From: a virus
IMG/VR virus record: IMGVR_UViG_3300032132_000733
Coordinates: 1-33,725 of that record
Length of the DNA stretch: 33,725 bases
Direction: 5' to 3' (one strand)
In this document: in pieces, positions 21,827 through 30,550 of the stretch
Position numbering within the stretch: position 1 is the first letter of the stretch
How the letters are laid out: each line of letters opens with the position of its first letter
The notes under the pieces: model-generated
What the model saw: the letters and a program-made list of their open reading frames with translations, nothing else
What the model was told of the DNA's origin: nothing
Databases searched by the model: none
Position numbers and translations under genes: made by a program

Positions 21827-22170
21827 TGGCTGACGCTCTTCGCAACGAGGTTGGCATCGACCTCGATGGACAAACCCGCACCATGCGGGCCACGTTCGCT
21901 TCGATCCGTGGTATCGAACGCGACCTCAAGACCAACCTTGTACCGCTGATTGAGAAGCTGGGTCGTGGTGATGTTGGTATCGAGCAGGCTGCCGTTATCG
22001 TCTTCCACGGTCTGCGCGGTTTCGGAGATACCGAGCTGAACCTTGACCAGGTCGGTGAAGCGATTCTCAAGACCGGGCTCGGTTCCGTTATGATGCCTGT
22101 GGTCGAATTCCTTTCTCAAGCCATGCAAGGCGTGACGCTGGGAAAGCCGCAGGAGGCAGCCCCCGTCTAA
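21826..22170 (+). CDS. Tail assembly chaperone (GTA gp10-like)
   Basis: The 114-residue protein has a beta strand ADALRNEVGIDLDGQTRTMRATFASIRGIERDL and a helical body (EQAAVIVFHGLRGFGDTELNLDQVGEAIL), as in the GTA gp10-like tail proteins of alphaproteobacterial phages. It should bind the tape measure during tail assembly. Its start overlaps the tail-tube stop. Five C residues just before its stop could allow -1 slippage into the following frame. Confidence 0.75.
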   Translation: MADALRNEVGIDLDGQTRTMRATFASIRGIERDLKTNLVPLIEKLGRGDVGIEQAAVIVFHGLRGFGDTELNLDQVGEAILKTGLGSVMMPVVEFLSQAMQGVTLGKPQEAAPV

Positions 22171-22175
22171 CCACG

Positions 22176-22379
22176 CTGCCGTGGGAGGACATCATGTCCT
22201 CCGCGCTGGGGATACTGAAGTGGCAGCCTGAAGTGTTCTGGGGCAGCACGCTTTACGAATACACTGCGGGCATGAAGGGCCACTTGCTCTCCCAAGGCAT
22301 CAGCACTACTGAGCCGATGACAAGAAACGAATACCTCGCAATGAAGCGAGAGGACGACAAGAGAAAGCGAGGGCATTGA
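22176..22379 (+). CDS. Second tail assembly chaperone (TAC_6-like), start uncertain
   Basis: The protein has the family's LPWEDIMSSALGILKWQPEVFWGSTLYEY core. The usual PW.D.M segment begins upstream of the only ATG (22194), so either a non-standard CTG start at 22176 or -1 frameshifting from the preceding chaperone is required. At least 61 residues follow from 22194. CCCCC at 22160-22164 is a candidate slip site, because the CCC codon can re-pair one base back. Such -1 fusions are typical of tail chaperones. The stop overlaps the tape-measure TTG. Confidence 0.62.
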   Translation: MPWEDIMSSALGILKWQPEVFWGSTLYEYTAGMKGHLLSQGISTTEPMTRNEYLAMKREDDKRKRGH

Positions 22380-24322
22380 GTTTCGATCCGCTTCTCGTCG
22401 AGATTAAAGCTACCGATAGCGGCTTCACGGCTGCCATCGTCAAGGCCCAAGGCCAAATCAAGCGTTTCGAGACCGAAACCAACCAGAGCGTTGCCTCAGT
22501 CAGCAACGTACTTGGACGCCTGCGTACGCAGGTACTGGCGTTCGTGTCTGTGTGGGGTGCCTTCCGCCTAGGTAAGGGCTTGGTCGATGCCGGCGTTCAA
22601 ATGCAGCAGCTCACTGCGAAGATGGGTGCTGCGACCGGCAACGCTGAGATTGCAGCCGCATCACTGAAGTTTGTTAGGCAGGAAGCCGAAAGGCTCGGTC
22701 TTGATTTTCGTTCAACCGCAGATGGCTTCGCCAGCTTTGCCGCGTCGGCGCTGCGTTCTGGCCTCACATTCGAGGAAACGAAAAACATTTTCACCGGAGT
22801 AAGCGAAGCCGCAACCGGAATGCGCTTGTCGGCTGAGCGTACCTCACTCGTGTTCGTGGCTCTCTCGCAGATGGCCAGCAAGGGCACCGTCAGCATGGAG
22901 GAACTGAAGCAGCAGTTAGGGGAAAGCTTGCCTGGTGCCATGCAGGTGTTCGCGAAAGCGATGGGCAAGGGGAATGCTGAGTTCATCAAGATGATCGAGA
23001 ATGGGCAAGTCACTACCCGCGATCTCATCAAGCTGGGCGATGGTCTGCGTAAGGACTTCGGCGGAGCAGCTGAGGAAGCATCTAAAGGCGCTCAGGCAGC
23101 TTTCAACAGGTTCGGCAACGCGCTCTTCGAGCTTCAGACGAAAGTAGCAAATAACGGGTTCTTGGACAGCGTAACGAAGTCCGTTCGGGATTTGACAACC
23201 CAGCTAAACGATCCCGCAACGATAGAGGGATTGAAGGCGTTCGCGGAATACCTCGGGGATATTGTGAGTGTCGCCGCAAAGGCTGCATCAGCCATCGGAA
23301 ACACCCTGACCCACTTCCGAGACAGGCAACTTGCCTTTAAGGAACTGCGCGCAGAAGGCAAGTTCTTCGTCAGCGAGGATCAGATTCAAGACAAGGTTCA
23401 AACCATCCAGCTCCGTCGTCAGGTGTTGAATGCGCCTTATACGCCATCCACGCCACCGCCTTCCGTTGATCCGAATTACACACTTGGAAAGAGCAGTGCG
23501 CCCGCAGTTTCTGCCGCAGCCCAGAAAGCCGCAGATATGCGCGAGCAGTTGCGTAACCGCGTCCAGTCCATGAATGCCGGCCTTATCACCGAAGACGATC
23601 CGAATAAGGTCAACAGCGCCCAAGCGATGGCCTCGCTGAACAAGCGTTACGAGGAAGAGCAGGATTTGCTTGATAAGGCTCTCAAGAAAAAGGCGATAAC
23701 CGATGAGGAGTTCAAGGAAAACTCCCTCAAGGTTGAGCTGGATTATCAGGCCCGCATGGCAGAAATCCGTAAGCAGTACCGCGATGAGCTGCTGAGTGAT
23801 GAGCAAGCCTTTGCTGAAGGTTTTCTCGGTATCGAGCTGACCCTTCAGGATAAATCGCTAACGGAGCAGGGCCGTGGCTTCCGCGACTCCATCCAGCAGG
23901 CTGCCCAGCACAATCGAACCTTCTTCCAGCTTGAAAAAGCCGCTGCCCTGGCGCGCGCTCTGCTGGCTGCACGTCAATCAGTAGTCGATGCCTACCGTTT
24001 CGGTACGTCTTTGGGTGGTCCCGTCCTCGGTGCTGCATTTGCCGGTGTTGCCGCTGCAGCTCAAGCCGCCAACATCGCTGCTATCGCTTCAACCTCGTTC
24101 GGCGGAGGTGGCGGGGTGTCTTCGTCTGGCGGGGGTGGAGGCGGTGGTATCTCATCGGACGCCAGCAGCGCAGGTTCGCAGAAGCCGGATATCGGCGCGA
24201 AGTCGATATACATCAATCTCCAGGGCGATGATCAGGAGATTTGGTCGAAGAATAGCGTCCGCAAGCTCATTGAAAAGATTAACGACGCCGTGGGTGACGG
24301 CACAAGAATTGCGTTCGCGTAA
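22376..24322 (+). CDS. Tail tape measure protein
   Basis: The 648-residue protein has a hydrophobic N-terminal helix region, then the tape-measure domain (about 75-230). That domain contains LKFVRQEAERLGLDFRSTADGFASFAASAL and TSLVFVALSQMASKGTVSMEELKQQLGESLPGAMQVFAKAMG. A long helical centre (about 290-530) follows, then a glycine-rich linker near 575-595 and a short C-terminal domain. At about 1.5 Angstrom per residue this suggests a tail near 95-100 nm. It starts at TTG, overlapping the previous stop. Confidence 0.9.
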   Translation: MSFDPLLVEIKATDSGFTAAIVKAQGQIKRFETETNQSVASVSNVLGRLRTQVLAFVSVWGAFRLGKGLVDAGVQMQQLTAKMGAATGNAEIAAASLKFVRQEAERLGLDFRSTADGFASFAASALRSGLTFEETKNIFTGVSEAATGMRLSAERTSLVFVALSQMASKGTVSMEELKQQLGESLPGAMQVFAKAMGKGNAEFIKMIENGQVTTRDLIKLGDGLRKDFGGAAEEASKGAQAAFNRFGNALFELQTKVANNGFLDSVTKSVRDLTTQLNDPATIEGLKAFAEYLGDIVSVAAKAASAIGNTLTHFRDRQLAFKELRAEGKFFVSEDQIQDKVQTIQLRRQVLNAPYTPSTPPPSVDPNYTLGKSSAPAVSAAAQKAADMREQLRNRVQSMNAGLITEDDPNKVNSAQAMASLNKRYEEEQDLLDKALKKKAITDEEFKENSLKVELDYQARMAEIRKQYRDELLSDEQAFAEGFLGIELTLQDKSLTEQGRGFRDSIQQAAQHNRTFFQLEKAAALARALLAARQSVVDAYRFGTSLGGPVLGAAFAGVAAAAQAANIAAIASTSFGGGGGVSSSGGGGGGGISSDASSAGSQKPDIGAKSIYINLQGDDQEIWSKNSVRKLIEKINDAVGDGTRIAFA

Positions 24323-25113
24323 TGGGCTTCATCGTTCTCCCATCCATCTCCGCAGGCACTTCCAAGGCCCGCATCGGTTACGAAAACCATCTGGAGACCG
24401 CAAGCAGTGTGGTGGCGACGACTGAGGATGCGGATTTCCCGGTAGCAAACGTCTACGACTGGCTCACGTTCGATTTCTTTAAGCCGACTGGAACGGGCAC
24501 CACCAACATCGATGCAACCTTTGCAGAGCCCGTTACGGCGGATTACTTCGCTTATTACAACCAAGACCTCTTCAACCTGTCAGGCATCATCAAGCTCCAG
24601 TATTGGGATGGCTTGGCGTACCAGAACTGCTTCGCCGCGATCTCGCCTGCGGATAATTCGCCGCAGATGAAGGTGTTCGCTGCGAAAACATCAGACAAAT
24701 GGCGCGTCGTCGTCACATGCTCCAGCGTCTTCAGTCTGGGGTGCGTGTCGTTCGGAACACACCTTGCTCTGCAATACGGAATGTATCTCGGCTGGACGCC
24801 TCCGGTTCTCGCCCGCGATACCCAGCTCGTCACCAGCCGTTCTGATGGCGGTGCGTTCCTCGGCCGGAGCGTGATTGCCAAGGGCATCAAGACAGACCTC
24901 ATCCTGCAGTATGCAACCGATCTATGGACGCGGACATACTGGACGCCGCTTATCAAGCATATCGAGCAGAAGCCGTTCTTCTTCATGCCCAATGTCGAGG
25001 ATTACCCAACTGAAGCCGCTTACTGCTGGGTTGAAGAGGCGATACCGCCCCCGACGCATACCCACTTCGGCTTCATGGGAACGACGATCCCGATCAAGGG
25101 TCTCGTTGAGTGA
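24322..25113 (+). CDS. Distal tail protein
   Basis: The 263-residue protein follows the tape measure by overlap (stop and ATG share a base). It is beta-rich, with NHLETASSVVATTEDADFPVANVYDWLTFDF and paired tryptophan/tyrosine strands, and ends KPFFFMPNVEDYPTEAAYCWVEE. In the order tape measure, distal protein, hub it corresponds to the Dit-like position of siphoviruses. The sequence is not close to a family I can name with certainty. Confidence 0.6.
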   Translation: MGFIVLPSISAGTSKARIGYENHLETASSVVATTEDADFPVANVYDWLTFDFFKPTGTGTTNIDATFAEPVTADYFAYYNQDLFNLSGIIKLQYWDGLAYQNCFAAISPADNSPQMKVFAAKTSDKWRVVVTCSSVFSLGCVSFGTHLALQYGMYLGWTPPVLARDTQLVTSRSDGGAFLGRSVIAKGIKTDLILQYATDLWTRTYWTPLIKHIEQKPFFFMPNVEDYPTEAAYCWVEEAIPPPTHTHFGFMGTTIPIKGLVE

Positions 25114-26843
25114 GCTTCGATGATCTCCGCGTAAAGGTCGGTCGCAAGCCGATTACGATTGTCGAGCTGGTTCTCGATACCTGTGCCAACGTCTACGGCA
25201 CATCTCCATGCACCGCAGCTGTTGGCGTCACTGGTGCGCAGAAGTGCTTCAACACCTACAAGACGTGCCAGGACACCGCGAATTATGCGAAGTCGTCCAA
25301 GACGTATCGGTTCACAGAGGAATCCTCGTACCTCCCGATCGGGGAGAACATCTTTCCCTGCATCACCGGGCTGGATATCGCTCCCACCCAAATCGATGCC
25401 AAGGGGTTCTCGGTCAGCGCGTCGGTCACAGTCACGCTTAAAGACTTCCCGCACCATGACCGTGGCATAGATCCCTATGCCTCTACCAGAGGCAGCGTAC
25501 AGGGTTCCTTCTTCGGCAAGCTGCGGGCACGCAACATCTACATGGAAAACCGGGTGCTCAAGGTCAGCACTGGGTATATCGATAACAACCGGGTCATCTA
25601 TTCCCAGAGCCGTACTTACTTCATCGATCGGATGGAGGGGCCGGACGCCAACGGCGTCGTCAAGGTCTACGGCAAGGATGCGTTGCGGTTTGCTGATGCC
25701 GAAAAGGCAAAGGCTCCGGCACAAAGCTCGGGGCTGCTGAATGCCGATCTCACCGACTTAGCAACCTCACTGACACTCATTCCAACAGGGGTAGGCAACT
25801 CCTACGCGGCTTCTGGCACAATCCGCATCGATGATGAGGTGATGACCTATGCCAGCAAAAGCGGAGACACCTTAAACGGCCTTACAAGGGCTACTGACGG
25901 CACCACGGCGGATACCCATGACCAGGCGGCGAAAGTGCAGCAGTGCCTGCGCTACACCGCCCAATCCATCACATACATCCTGAATGATCTATTCACGACC
26001 TATGCGGCGCTCGACCCGGCCTACATCCCGTTAGCTGACTGGACGCTGGAGAACGACACTTGGCTTTCCACCTTCCAGTCCACAGTCCTCATCACCGACC
26101 CGACTGGGGTGAAAGACCTCGTCGAAGAGATTATTGAGGCCACGGGCTGCATCCTGTGGTGGGATGACATCGCCGCGGAGATCAAGTTCAAGGTGTTGGC
26201 ACCTCCGTTGCCCACTGATCCGCCGATGCAGCTCGATGAAACCAGCAACATCCTCGCCGGCTCGTTTGCTGTTGCCGACCAGCAAAAGGAACGGGTTAGC
26301 CAGGTCATCAATTACTATCTGCTGAAATCCCCGATTGCCGATCTGAAACGGGAGAACTTCAACAGCGTCTCTATTCAGGTCGATACGACCGGGGAGAGCC
26401 TCAACGCCTACGGCACCAGCAATGCGCGGGAAATCCTGAACCGCTGGGTGCCAACCGACCAGCTTGCCGCGGAAATCGGTGCCCGGCTCCTTACCCGGTA
26501 CAAAGAGACGCCGCGGCAAATCTCCTTCAATCTCGATGCAAAGGACGCAACCCTGAAGACCGGCGATTACGTCGATGTTCTATCCCGGCTCATTCAGGAT
26601 ACTGCGGGTAATCCGGTGCGCATTCGCTACTTGGTCACCGAAAGCCGGGAGATGGTGGTCGGCAGCACCTACGCCTACAAGGCGTTACAGGTGCAAAGCG
26701 CCTCGGGTAGTGCAGCTCTCATCGCCCCAGATGCTACACCCGACTGGACCGCAGCAAGCGACACTGAACGCCGGTCATATATGTTCATCAGCAATGACGC
26801 TGGACTCATGAGCGACTTGGCGCAAGGGCCGCACATCGTATAG
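25110..26843 (+). CDS. Tail hub/tip protein
   Basis: The 577-residue protein starts at GTG within the previous stop. The N-terminal region contains six cysteines between residues about 17 and 90 (DTCANVYGTSPCTAA, KCFNTYKTCQD, FPCITG), a trait of hub proteins in GTA-like tails. The middle has a beta-rich insertion with DEVMTYASKSGDTLNGLTRATDGT. The C-terminus carries a barrel with RQISFNLDAKDATLKTGDYVDVLSR. It is probably the central hub/tail-tip protein that joins the tail tube to the adsorption apparatus. Confidence 0.68.
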   Translation: MSFDDLRVKVGRKPITIVELVLDTCANVYGTSPCTAAVGVTGAQKCFNTYKTCQDTANYAKSSKTYRFTEESSYLPIGENIFPCITGLDIAPTQIDAKGFSVSASVTVTLKDFPHHDRGIDPYASTRGSVQGSFFGKLRARNIYMENRVLKVSTGYIDNNRVIYSQSRTYFIDRMEGPDANGVVKVYGKDALRFADAEKAKAPAQSSGLLNADLTDLATSLTLIPTGVGNSYAASGTIRIDDEVMTYASKSGDTLNGLTRATDGTTADTHDQAAKVQQCLRYTAQSITYILNDLFTTYAALDPAYIPLADWTLENDTWLSTFQSTVLITDPTGVKDLVEEIIEATGCILWWDDIAAEIKFKVLAPPLPTDPPMQLDETSNILAGSFAVADQQKERVSQVINYYLLKSPIADLKRENFNSVSIQVDTTGESLNAYGTSNAREILNRWVPTDQLAAEIGARLLTRYKETPRQISFNLDAKDATLKTGDYVDVLSRLIQDTAGNPVRIRYLVTESREMVVGSTYAYKALQVQSASGSAALIAPDATPDWTAASDTERRSYMFISNDAGLMSDLAQGPHIV

Positions 26844-26877
26844 AGTCTCGCCATTCTTTATCTGTATTGGGGGAATT

Positions 26878-27972
26878 ATGTTCAGGTCCGTACCATTTTT
26901 AGCGGCGCTTATTGGTTTTTCCTCCCCATCGTTCGCAGCTGAGGCTATTCAGACCGACTGGGTCAAACAGTGCGCTAAGACAACCAGCACCACCCGATGC
27001 GTCACGATCTCTCACGTCTCGGAAGTTGGCGGAAAGCTTGATGTCGCCGTCGCATTGGTGGCCACACCGGACGCTTCGAAAGATTACATTCGCATCGCTG
27101 CCCCGCTCGGCCTGCAACTCGTGCACGGCCTACGGTTGGTCATGGACGATGATAAGTCGGTCTACAAATTTCATCACTGCAGATCAGAAGGGTGCGTAGC
27201 CAATATCGTTGACCTAAAAATCGCCGAGAAAATGCGAAAAGCGAAGGAGCTCAGCGTCCAGATGATAAAGTCGGACGGCAGTGTTCTGAGTGCAAAATTC
27301 TCAATGGCCAACTTTAAGACCGCCGAATCCAACAAGTTAGTATCGTTGAAAACGAAGGGGGGCAGTGAGCAAGACAAGATGGACTTCGACGTGTTTCTTG
27401 GCGATCCTCCGAAGTCCACCACGACAGAAGAATTCACCGTTCCGCTCGCATTCTCGGGCTGGTCAAAGTTTTGTAACGAGAAAGCCTGCTTTGTCGGGAT
27501 GGATGGAAAACTGAGCACCGGAGGCAACATGATCGGTGCGGTTTTGATCGAGCCGAAGGATAACAACGATAAGAAGCGAATTCTGCGGATCACGCTTCCC
27601 CTGAAATTCTATCTGCCGAAAAAGCCCCAGCTCTCGATTGATGGATTCTCTCCACTTACGAGTGATTTCGTCATCTGCTTTAATAACGGATGCATGATTG
27701 ATTTCGATGAGGCGTCACTTCTGAATGCGCTTAAATCCAGCAAAGAAATGTCAATTACCGCAACGACGACACAGGGTGATGCGTGGCGCGCGGTTATTCC
27801 ATTAAGCAGCTTTTCCAAAGCTTATGATGGTCCCTCCGTCACAGAAGAGGCTGTCAAAGAGACAGTCAAAAAACAAACCGAACAAGTGAAGAGGAGCGGT
27901 AAGCGACTGGAACGATGGAAGGGGCCAAAGATGACCCTATATGTTTCAAAAGGATTCGCTCCAGAACCATGA
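26878..27972 (+). CDS. Secreted tandem IalB (invasion-associated locus B) domain protein
   Basis: The 364-residue protein has a signal peptide with cleavage at SFA or FAA (about 20). The first IalB-like domain (26-148) has DWVKQCAKTTSTTRCVTISHV, IRIAAPLGLQLVHGLRLVMD and HHCRSEGCVANIVDLK. A second, shorter copy (190-315) has SKFCNEKACFVGM, ILRITLPLKFYLPKKPQLSID and ICFNNGCMIDFDE. The cysteine pairs (32/41, 101/106; 199/204, 267/272) repeat in both. The tail (320-350) is basic and helical. IalB is a periplasmic protein of alphaproteobacteria linked to invasion. GGGGGAA precedes the ATG. Here it sits within tail genes with 35 bases before and an overlap after, so its role is open. Confidence 0.75.
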   Translation: MFRSVPFLAALIGFSSPSFAAEAIQTDWVKQCAKTTSTTRCVTISHVSEVGGKLDVAVALVATPDASKDYIRIAAPLGLQLVHGLRLVMDDDKSVYKFHHCRSEGCVANIVDLKIAEKMRKAKELSVQMIKSDGSVLSAKFSMANFKTAESNKLVSLKTKGGSEQDKMDFDVFLGDPPKSTTTEEFTVPLAFSGWSKFCNEKACFVGMDGKLSTGGNMIGAVLIEPKDNNDKKRILRITLPLKFYLPKKPQLSIDGFSPLTSDFVICFNNGCMIDFDEASLLNALKSSKEMSITATTTQGDAWRAVIPLSSFSKAYDGPSVTEEAVKETVKKQTEQVKRSGKRLERWKGPKMTLYVSKGFAPEP

Positions 27973-28052
27973 AGGTTGACGAGATTCCTTCCGCAGATGA
28001 TTATCTGCTGAGGGAAAGCTCGCTGATTGACAACTTTTACTGTTCTCGCTGA
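27969..28052 (+). CDS. 27-residue frame preceding the tail-tip gene, possibly its true N-terminus
   Basis: A short frame overlaps the IalB stop as ATGA and encodes MKVDEIPSADDYLLRESSL followed by IDNFY. The next gene starts TTG 28027 within it, in the +1 frame, and continues VLADGTLAQDKP. The pieces DDYLLRE, IDNF and VLADGTLA look contiguous in the combined reading. One extra T in TTTT at 28035-28038 would join them into one protein. So this is either a true coupled mini-gene, a programmed +1 site, or the broken 5' end of the next gene. Confidence 0.4.
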   Translation: MKVDEIPSADDYLLRESSLIDNFYCSR

Positions 28053-28710
28053 CGGCACACTTGCGCAGGACAAGCCGCTTACCCAATCCGTCACGCGTGC
28101 ACTTCGTGATAATCCGCTAGCCATTGCGGAAGGCGCTTCCGGCGCACCGGCGATAAGGGGCGTAAATCCTTCAACCGTTATGACGGTTCCGACCGCTGTG
28201 GCATCAATCGTTATCACAGATTTGCCTGCCGCCGACCTTATCGAGTTTGAGCTGCTGAGACTGCGTCCGGTTACCAACGCTGCGGTTCTCTATGCGCAGG
28301 TGTCGAAAGACAATGGCGCAAATTGGGTTTCCGGATATCTCTATGCAAAAAGCATCTCGGAAATTTCTACGGGAGGCTCAGCTGCTGGCGCGAACGAGGG
28401 CGCCTATATCAGCTCCGAAGTAAAGGTGAGCCAAGTTTCCGGTGGTGTCGGGAACGGCGGTGGTAGTCACCTCAATGGCGTATTTAATCTCTTCAACAAT
28501 GGCTCAACCGCGCACTTCAAGGGAATGACTTGGGCTGTTACACATTCGAACGGCGCGACAGGTGGCACGGCAGTCGTCAATGGTGGCGGAACCATTTCGG
28601 GTGTTGCTACTGGTGATCCCATCAACGCCGTCAAATTCTTCTTCTCCACAGGAAACATCGCCGCGGGACAAATTACGGTTCGTTCGAAGCGAACAGCGGT
28701 CGCGAACTAA
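28027..28710 (+). CDS. Tail-tip or fibre-related protein
   Basis: The 227-residue frame opens TTFTVLADGTLAQDKPLTQSVTRALRDNPLAIAEGASGAP, a segment I associate with phage tail proteins preceding fibres (SLRDNP.AIAEGA.GAP). The rest is beta-rich and glycine/serine-rich (GGVGNGGGSHLNGVFNLF, TGGTAVVNGGG). GAGGGAAAG precedes the TTG start. Its stop overlaps the ATG of the next gene, so the tail genes are coupled. Confidence 0.62.
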   Translation: MTTFTVLADGTLAQDKPLTQSVTRALRDNPLAIAEGASGAPAIRGVNPSTVMTVPTAVASIVITDLPAADLIEFELLRLRPVTNAAVLYAQVSKDNGANWVSGYLYAKSISEISTGGSAAGANEGAYISSEVKVSQVSGGVGNGGGSHLNGVFNLFNNGSTAHFKGMTWAVTHSNGATGGTAVVNGGGTISGVATGDPINAVKFFFSTGNIAAGQITVRSKRTAVAN

Positions 28711-29444
28711 TGCAAAAATTCGCAGAAACTCTCACCTACAAGAACTCTCGCGGGGTTCTTGCAGTCGCTCCAGGCGCGCAGCTTTCTGTGTTTGAAGAGG
28801 GGACGGCTGTCTTGGCGTCGACCTATGCGGATGATGAAGCCACACCACTCGATAATCCCCTGACCGCCGACGAACGTGGGCTCGTCCAATTCAAGCTCCC
28901 GAACGGCACCTATGATTTCGTCTACAGTAACAGCGTCGGCGAGGTAAAGGTTGACGGGATTATTGCCAGCGATGGCACCGGAGGCGGTGGCGGGCAAGAA
29001 GTTTCGAGCGAGGTCGATACGGTCGTCGTGTGCGACACGTCCATGCCATGTGACGATACCGTTCCCCAGAACACCGAAGGCACAGAGGTCGCCACTAAGG
29101 CGATTACTCCAGCCAATGCCAGCTCGGTATTGGAAATTACCTATCTCCTAACTGGCTCGGCGACCGGCACGATGTTCCTTGGCGCCGCGGTATTTAAGGA
29201 CTCTGATGCATCCGCTTTAGTCGGCTCGGTTTCTATGGAGCAACTAACAGGCGCGAACCAGAAGGCTCAAATGAGCTGGACGTTCCGGGTAGCCGCGGGA
29301 AACACATCAGCACGAACCTACAAGCTGCGTGCGGGACCGCATAACGACCAAACCTTCTACGTCAACGGCGACAGTGCCGGCGCGAGATTGCTTGGTGGCA
29401 ACGCCAAGGCTCAGATAATCATAAGAGAAGTCCTCCCTGCATGA
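28710..29444 (+). CDS. Tail fibre-like protein
   Basis: The 244-residue protein has an N-terminal ETLTYKNSRGVLAVAPGAQLSVF domain with LTADERGLVQFKLPNGTYDFVY, the loop pattern of small baseplate or fibre domains, then a GTGGGGG linker (about 90-95) and a C-terminal beta domain (about 100-240). It overlaps genes on both sides. It is likely a receptor-binding or tail-tip accessory protein. Confidence 0.6.
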   Translation: MQKFAETLTYKNSRGVLAVAPGAQLSVFEEGTAVLASTYADDEATPLDNPLTADERGLVQFKLPNGTYDFVYSNSVGEVKVDGIIASDGTGGGGGQEVSSEVDTVVVCDTSMPCDDTVPQNTEGTEVATKAITPANASSVLEITYLLTGSATGTMFLGAAVFKDSDASALVGSVSMEQLTGANQKAQMSWTFRVAAGNTSARTYKLRAGPHNDQTFYVNGDSAGARLLGGNAKAQIIIREVLPA

Positions 29445-30550
29445 AGCTTTTAGCTGCTCTCCTGTTTGCGCTCACCTCGTCGGTGGGCGTGGTCGCACAG
29501 GATTCGTATGTCGATTCCGATGTCTCTAATACACGCGTCAGTACAACCCAGCTTTATGCGGCTTCCGGTGCGATCAATGCTCTGAAGGTAAGCGGCACAG
29601 CAAACGTATCAGGCACGCTCCGGGCAACAGCCTTGGTGGGGGATGGCTCCGGTCTCACCGGCATCCCTGCGGGTACTTCCTCACCCAGCTATTACGCGGT
29701 GCTGAACGTGCCTACGCCTCTCCAGGCCGTTTCCAATAGCGCTGCCATCGTCATGTCCGGGATTAGCGCCACAAACGTCTCAGTGACGGGGAACGTGAGC
29801 GCTGCAAAGTTCTACGGTGATGGCGCTGCTTTGACGGGTCTTAGCAATTCTCCGAGCTGGTACGCGGTGCAGGGTATCCCTACCGCTGTTCAAAATGTTT
29901 CCAACGGTCTCATCATCTCTGCCACCACGCATAACGGCTTTTACGCCAGCTACACCACGCTGGCCGCAGGGTTGGTGACCGCTCCGACTGTCTCGGGTAC
30001 CAACGTAATCAGCATGACCGCGCTTGGCGCCATCGGTGGACCGATGATGTTCTGCGGCGGGCAGTGGTCGTTACGTTCCAATAGTTTCGCGGCGCTGTAC
30101 CTGAATGCTTGTTATGACTTTATGTTTGATTCAGCGGATTCCACTGGCGGTTTCAAGCCGACGGGGGATTTGGCTTACAATATCGGCGCCCCGACACTGC
30201 GCTGGGGGCACGCCTACTTTGGAACCGTCAGCGCGACAAGTTACGCGGGTAGCAACGCCATTTTTCACAGCGTAACATTCACTGGAAGCCCGACAACGGC
30301 GCTAATTAAGGGCTTCAATACGGGGGCGATTACCAGAATTGCGTCCGGACAATATGGCGTGTCCTTCTCCACTCCGGCGCTGGATACGAGCTATACGCTC
30401 GTGTGTACGGCAATGAGACTGACGAATAGCGTCTTTGTATCCATCGATAACAGCTTTCCACCACGCATAGATGGATATGTTCTGCGCGTCATTGATGATA
30501 CCTCGGCCTTCCGTGACAGCGGTCGAGTGTCTTGCATGGGTATTCAGTAA
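29441..30550 (+). CDS. Tail fibre with N-terminal signal-peptide-like segment
   Basis: The 369-residue protein starts with MKLLAALLFALTSSVGVVAQ, a strong signal-peptide-like segment with a possible cleavage at VAQ. It continues with two imperfect repeats, GDGSGLTG...SPSYYAV..PT (about 67-99) and GDGAALTG...SPSWYAV..PT (about 126-155), typical of tail fibres. A C-terminal beta region follows with DTSYTLVCTAM and two cysteine pairs. Exported fibres are unusual because virions assemble in the cytoplasm, so the hydrophobic start may be a tail-anchor or a true export signal. Its stop (TAATGA) overlaps the next start. Confidence 0.7.
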   Translation: MKLLAALLFALTSSVGVVAQDSYVDSDVSNTRVSTTQLYAASGAINALKVSGTANVSGTLRATALVGDGSGLTGIPAGTSSPSYYAVLNVPTPLQAVSNSAAIVMSGISATNVSVTGNVSAAKFYGDGAALTGLSNSPSWYAVQGIPTAVQNVSNGLIISATTHNGFYASYTTLAAGLVTAPTVSGTNVISMTALGAIGGPMMFCGGQWSLRSNSFAALYLNACYDFMFDSADSTGGFKPTGDLAYNIGAPTLRWGHAYFGTVSATSYAGSNAIFHSVTFTGSPTTALIKGFNTGAITRIASGQYGVSFSTPALDTSYTLVCTAMRLTNSVFVSIDNSFPPRIDGYVLRVIDDTSAFRDSGRVSCMGIQ

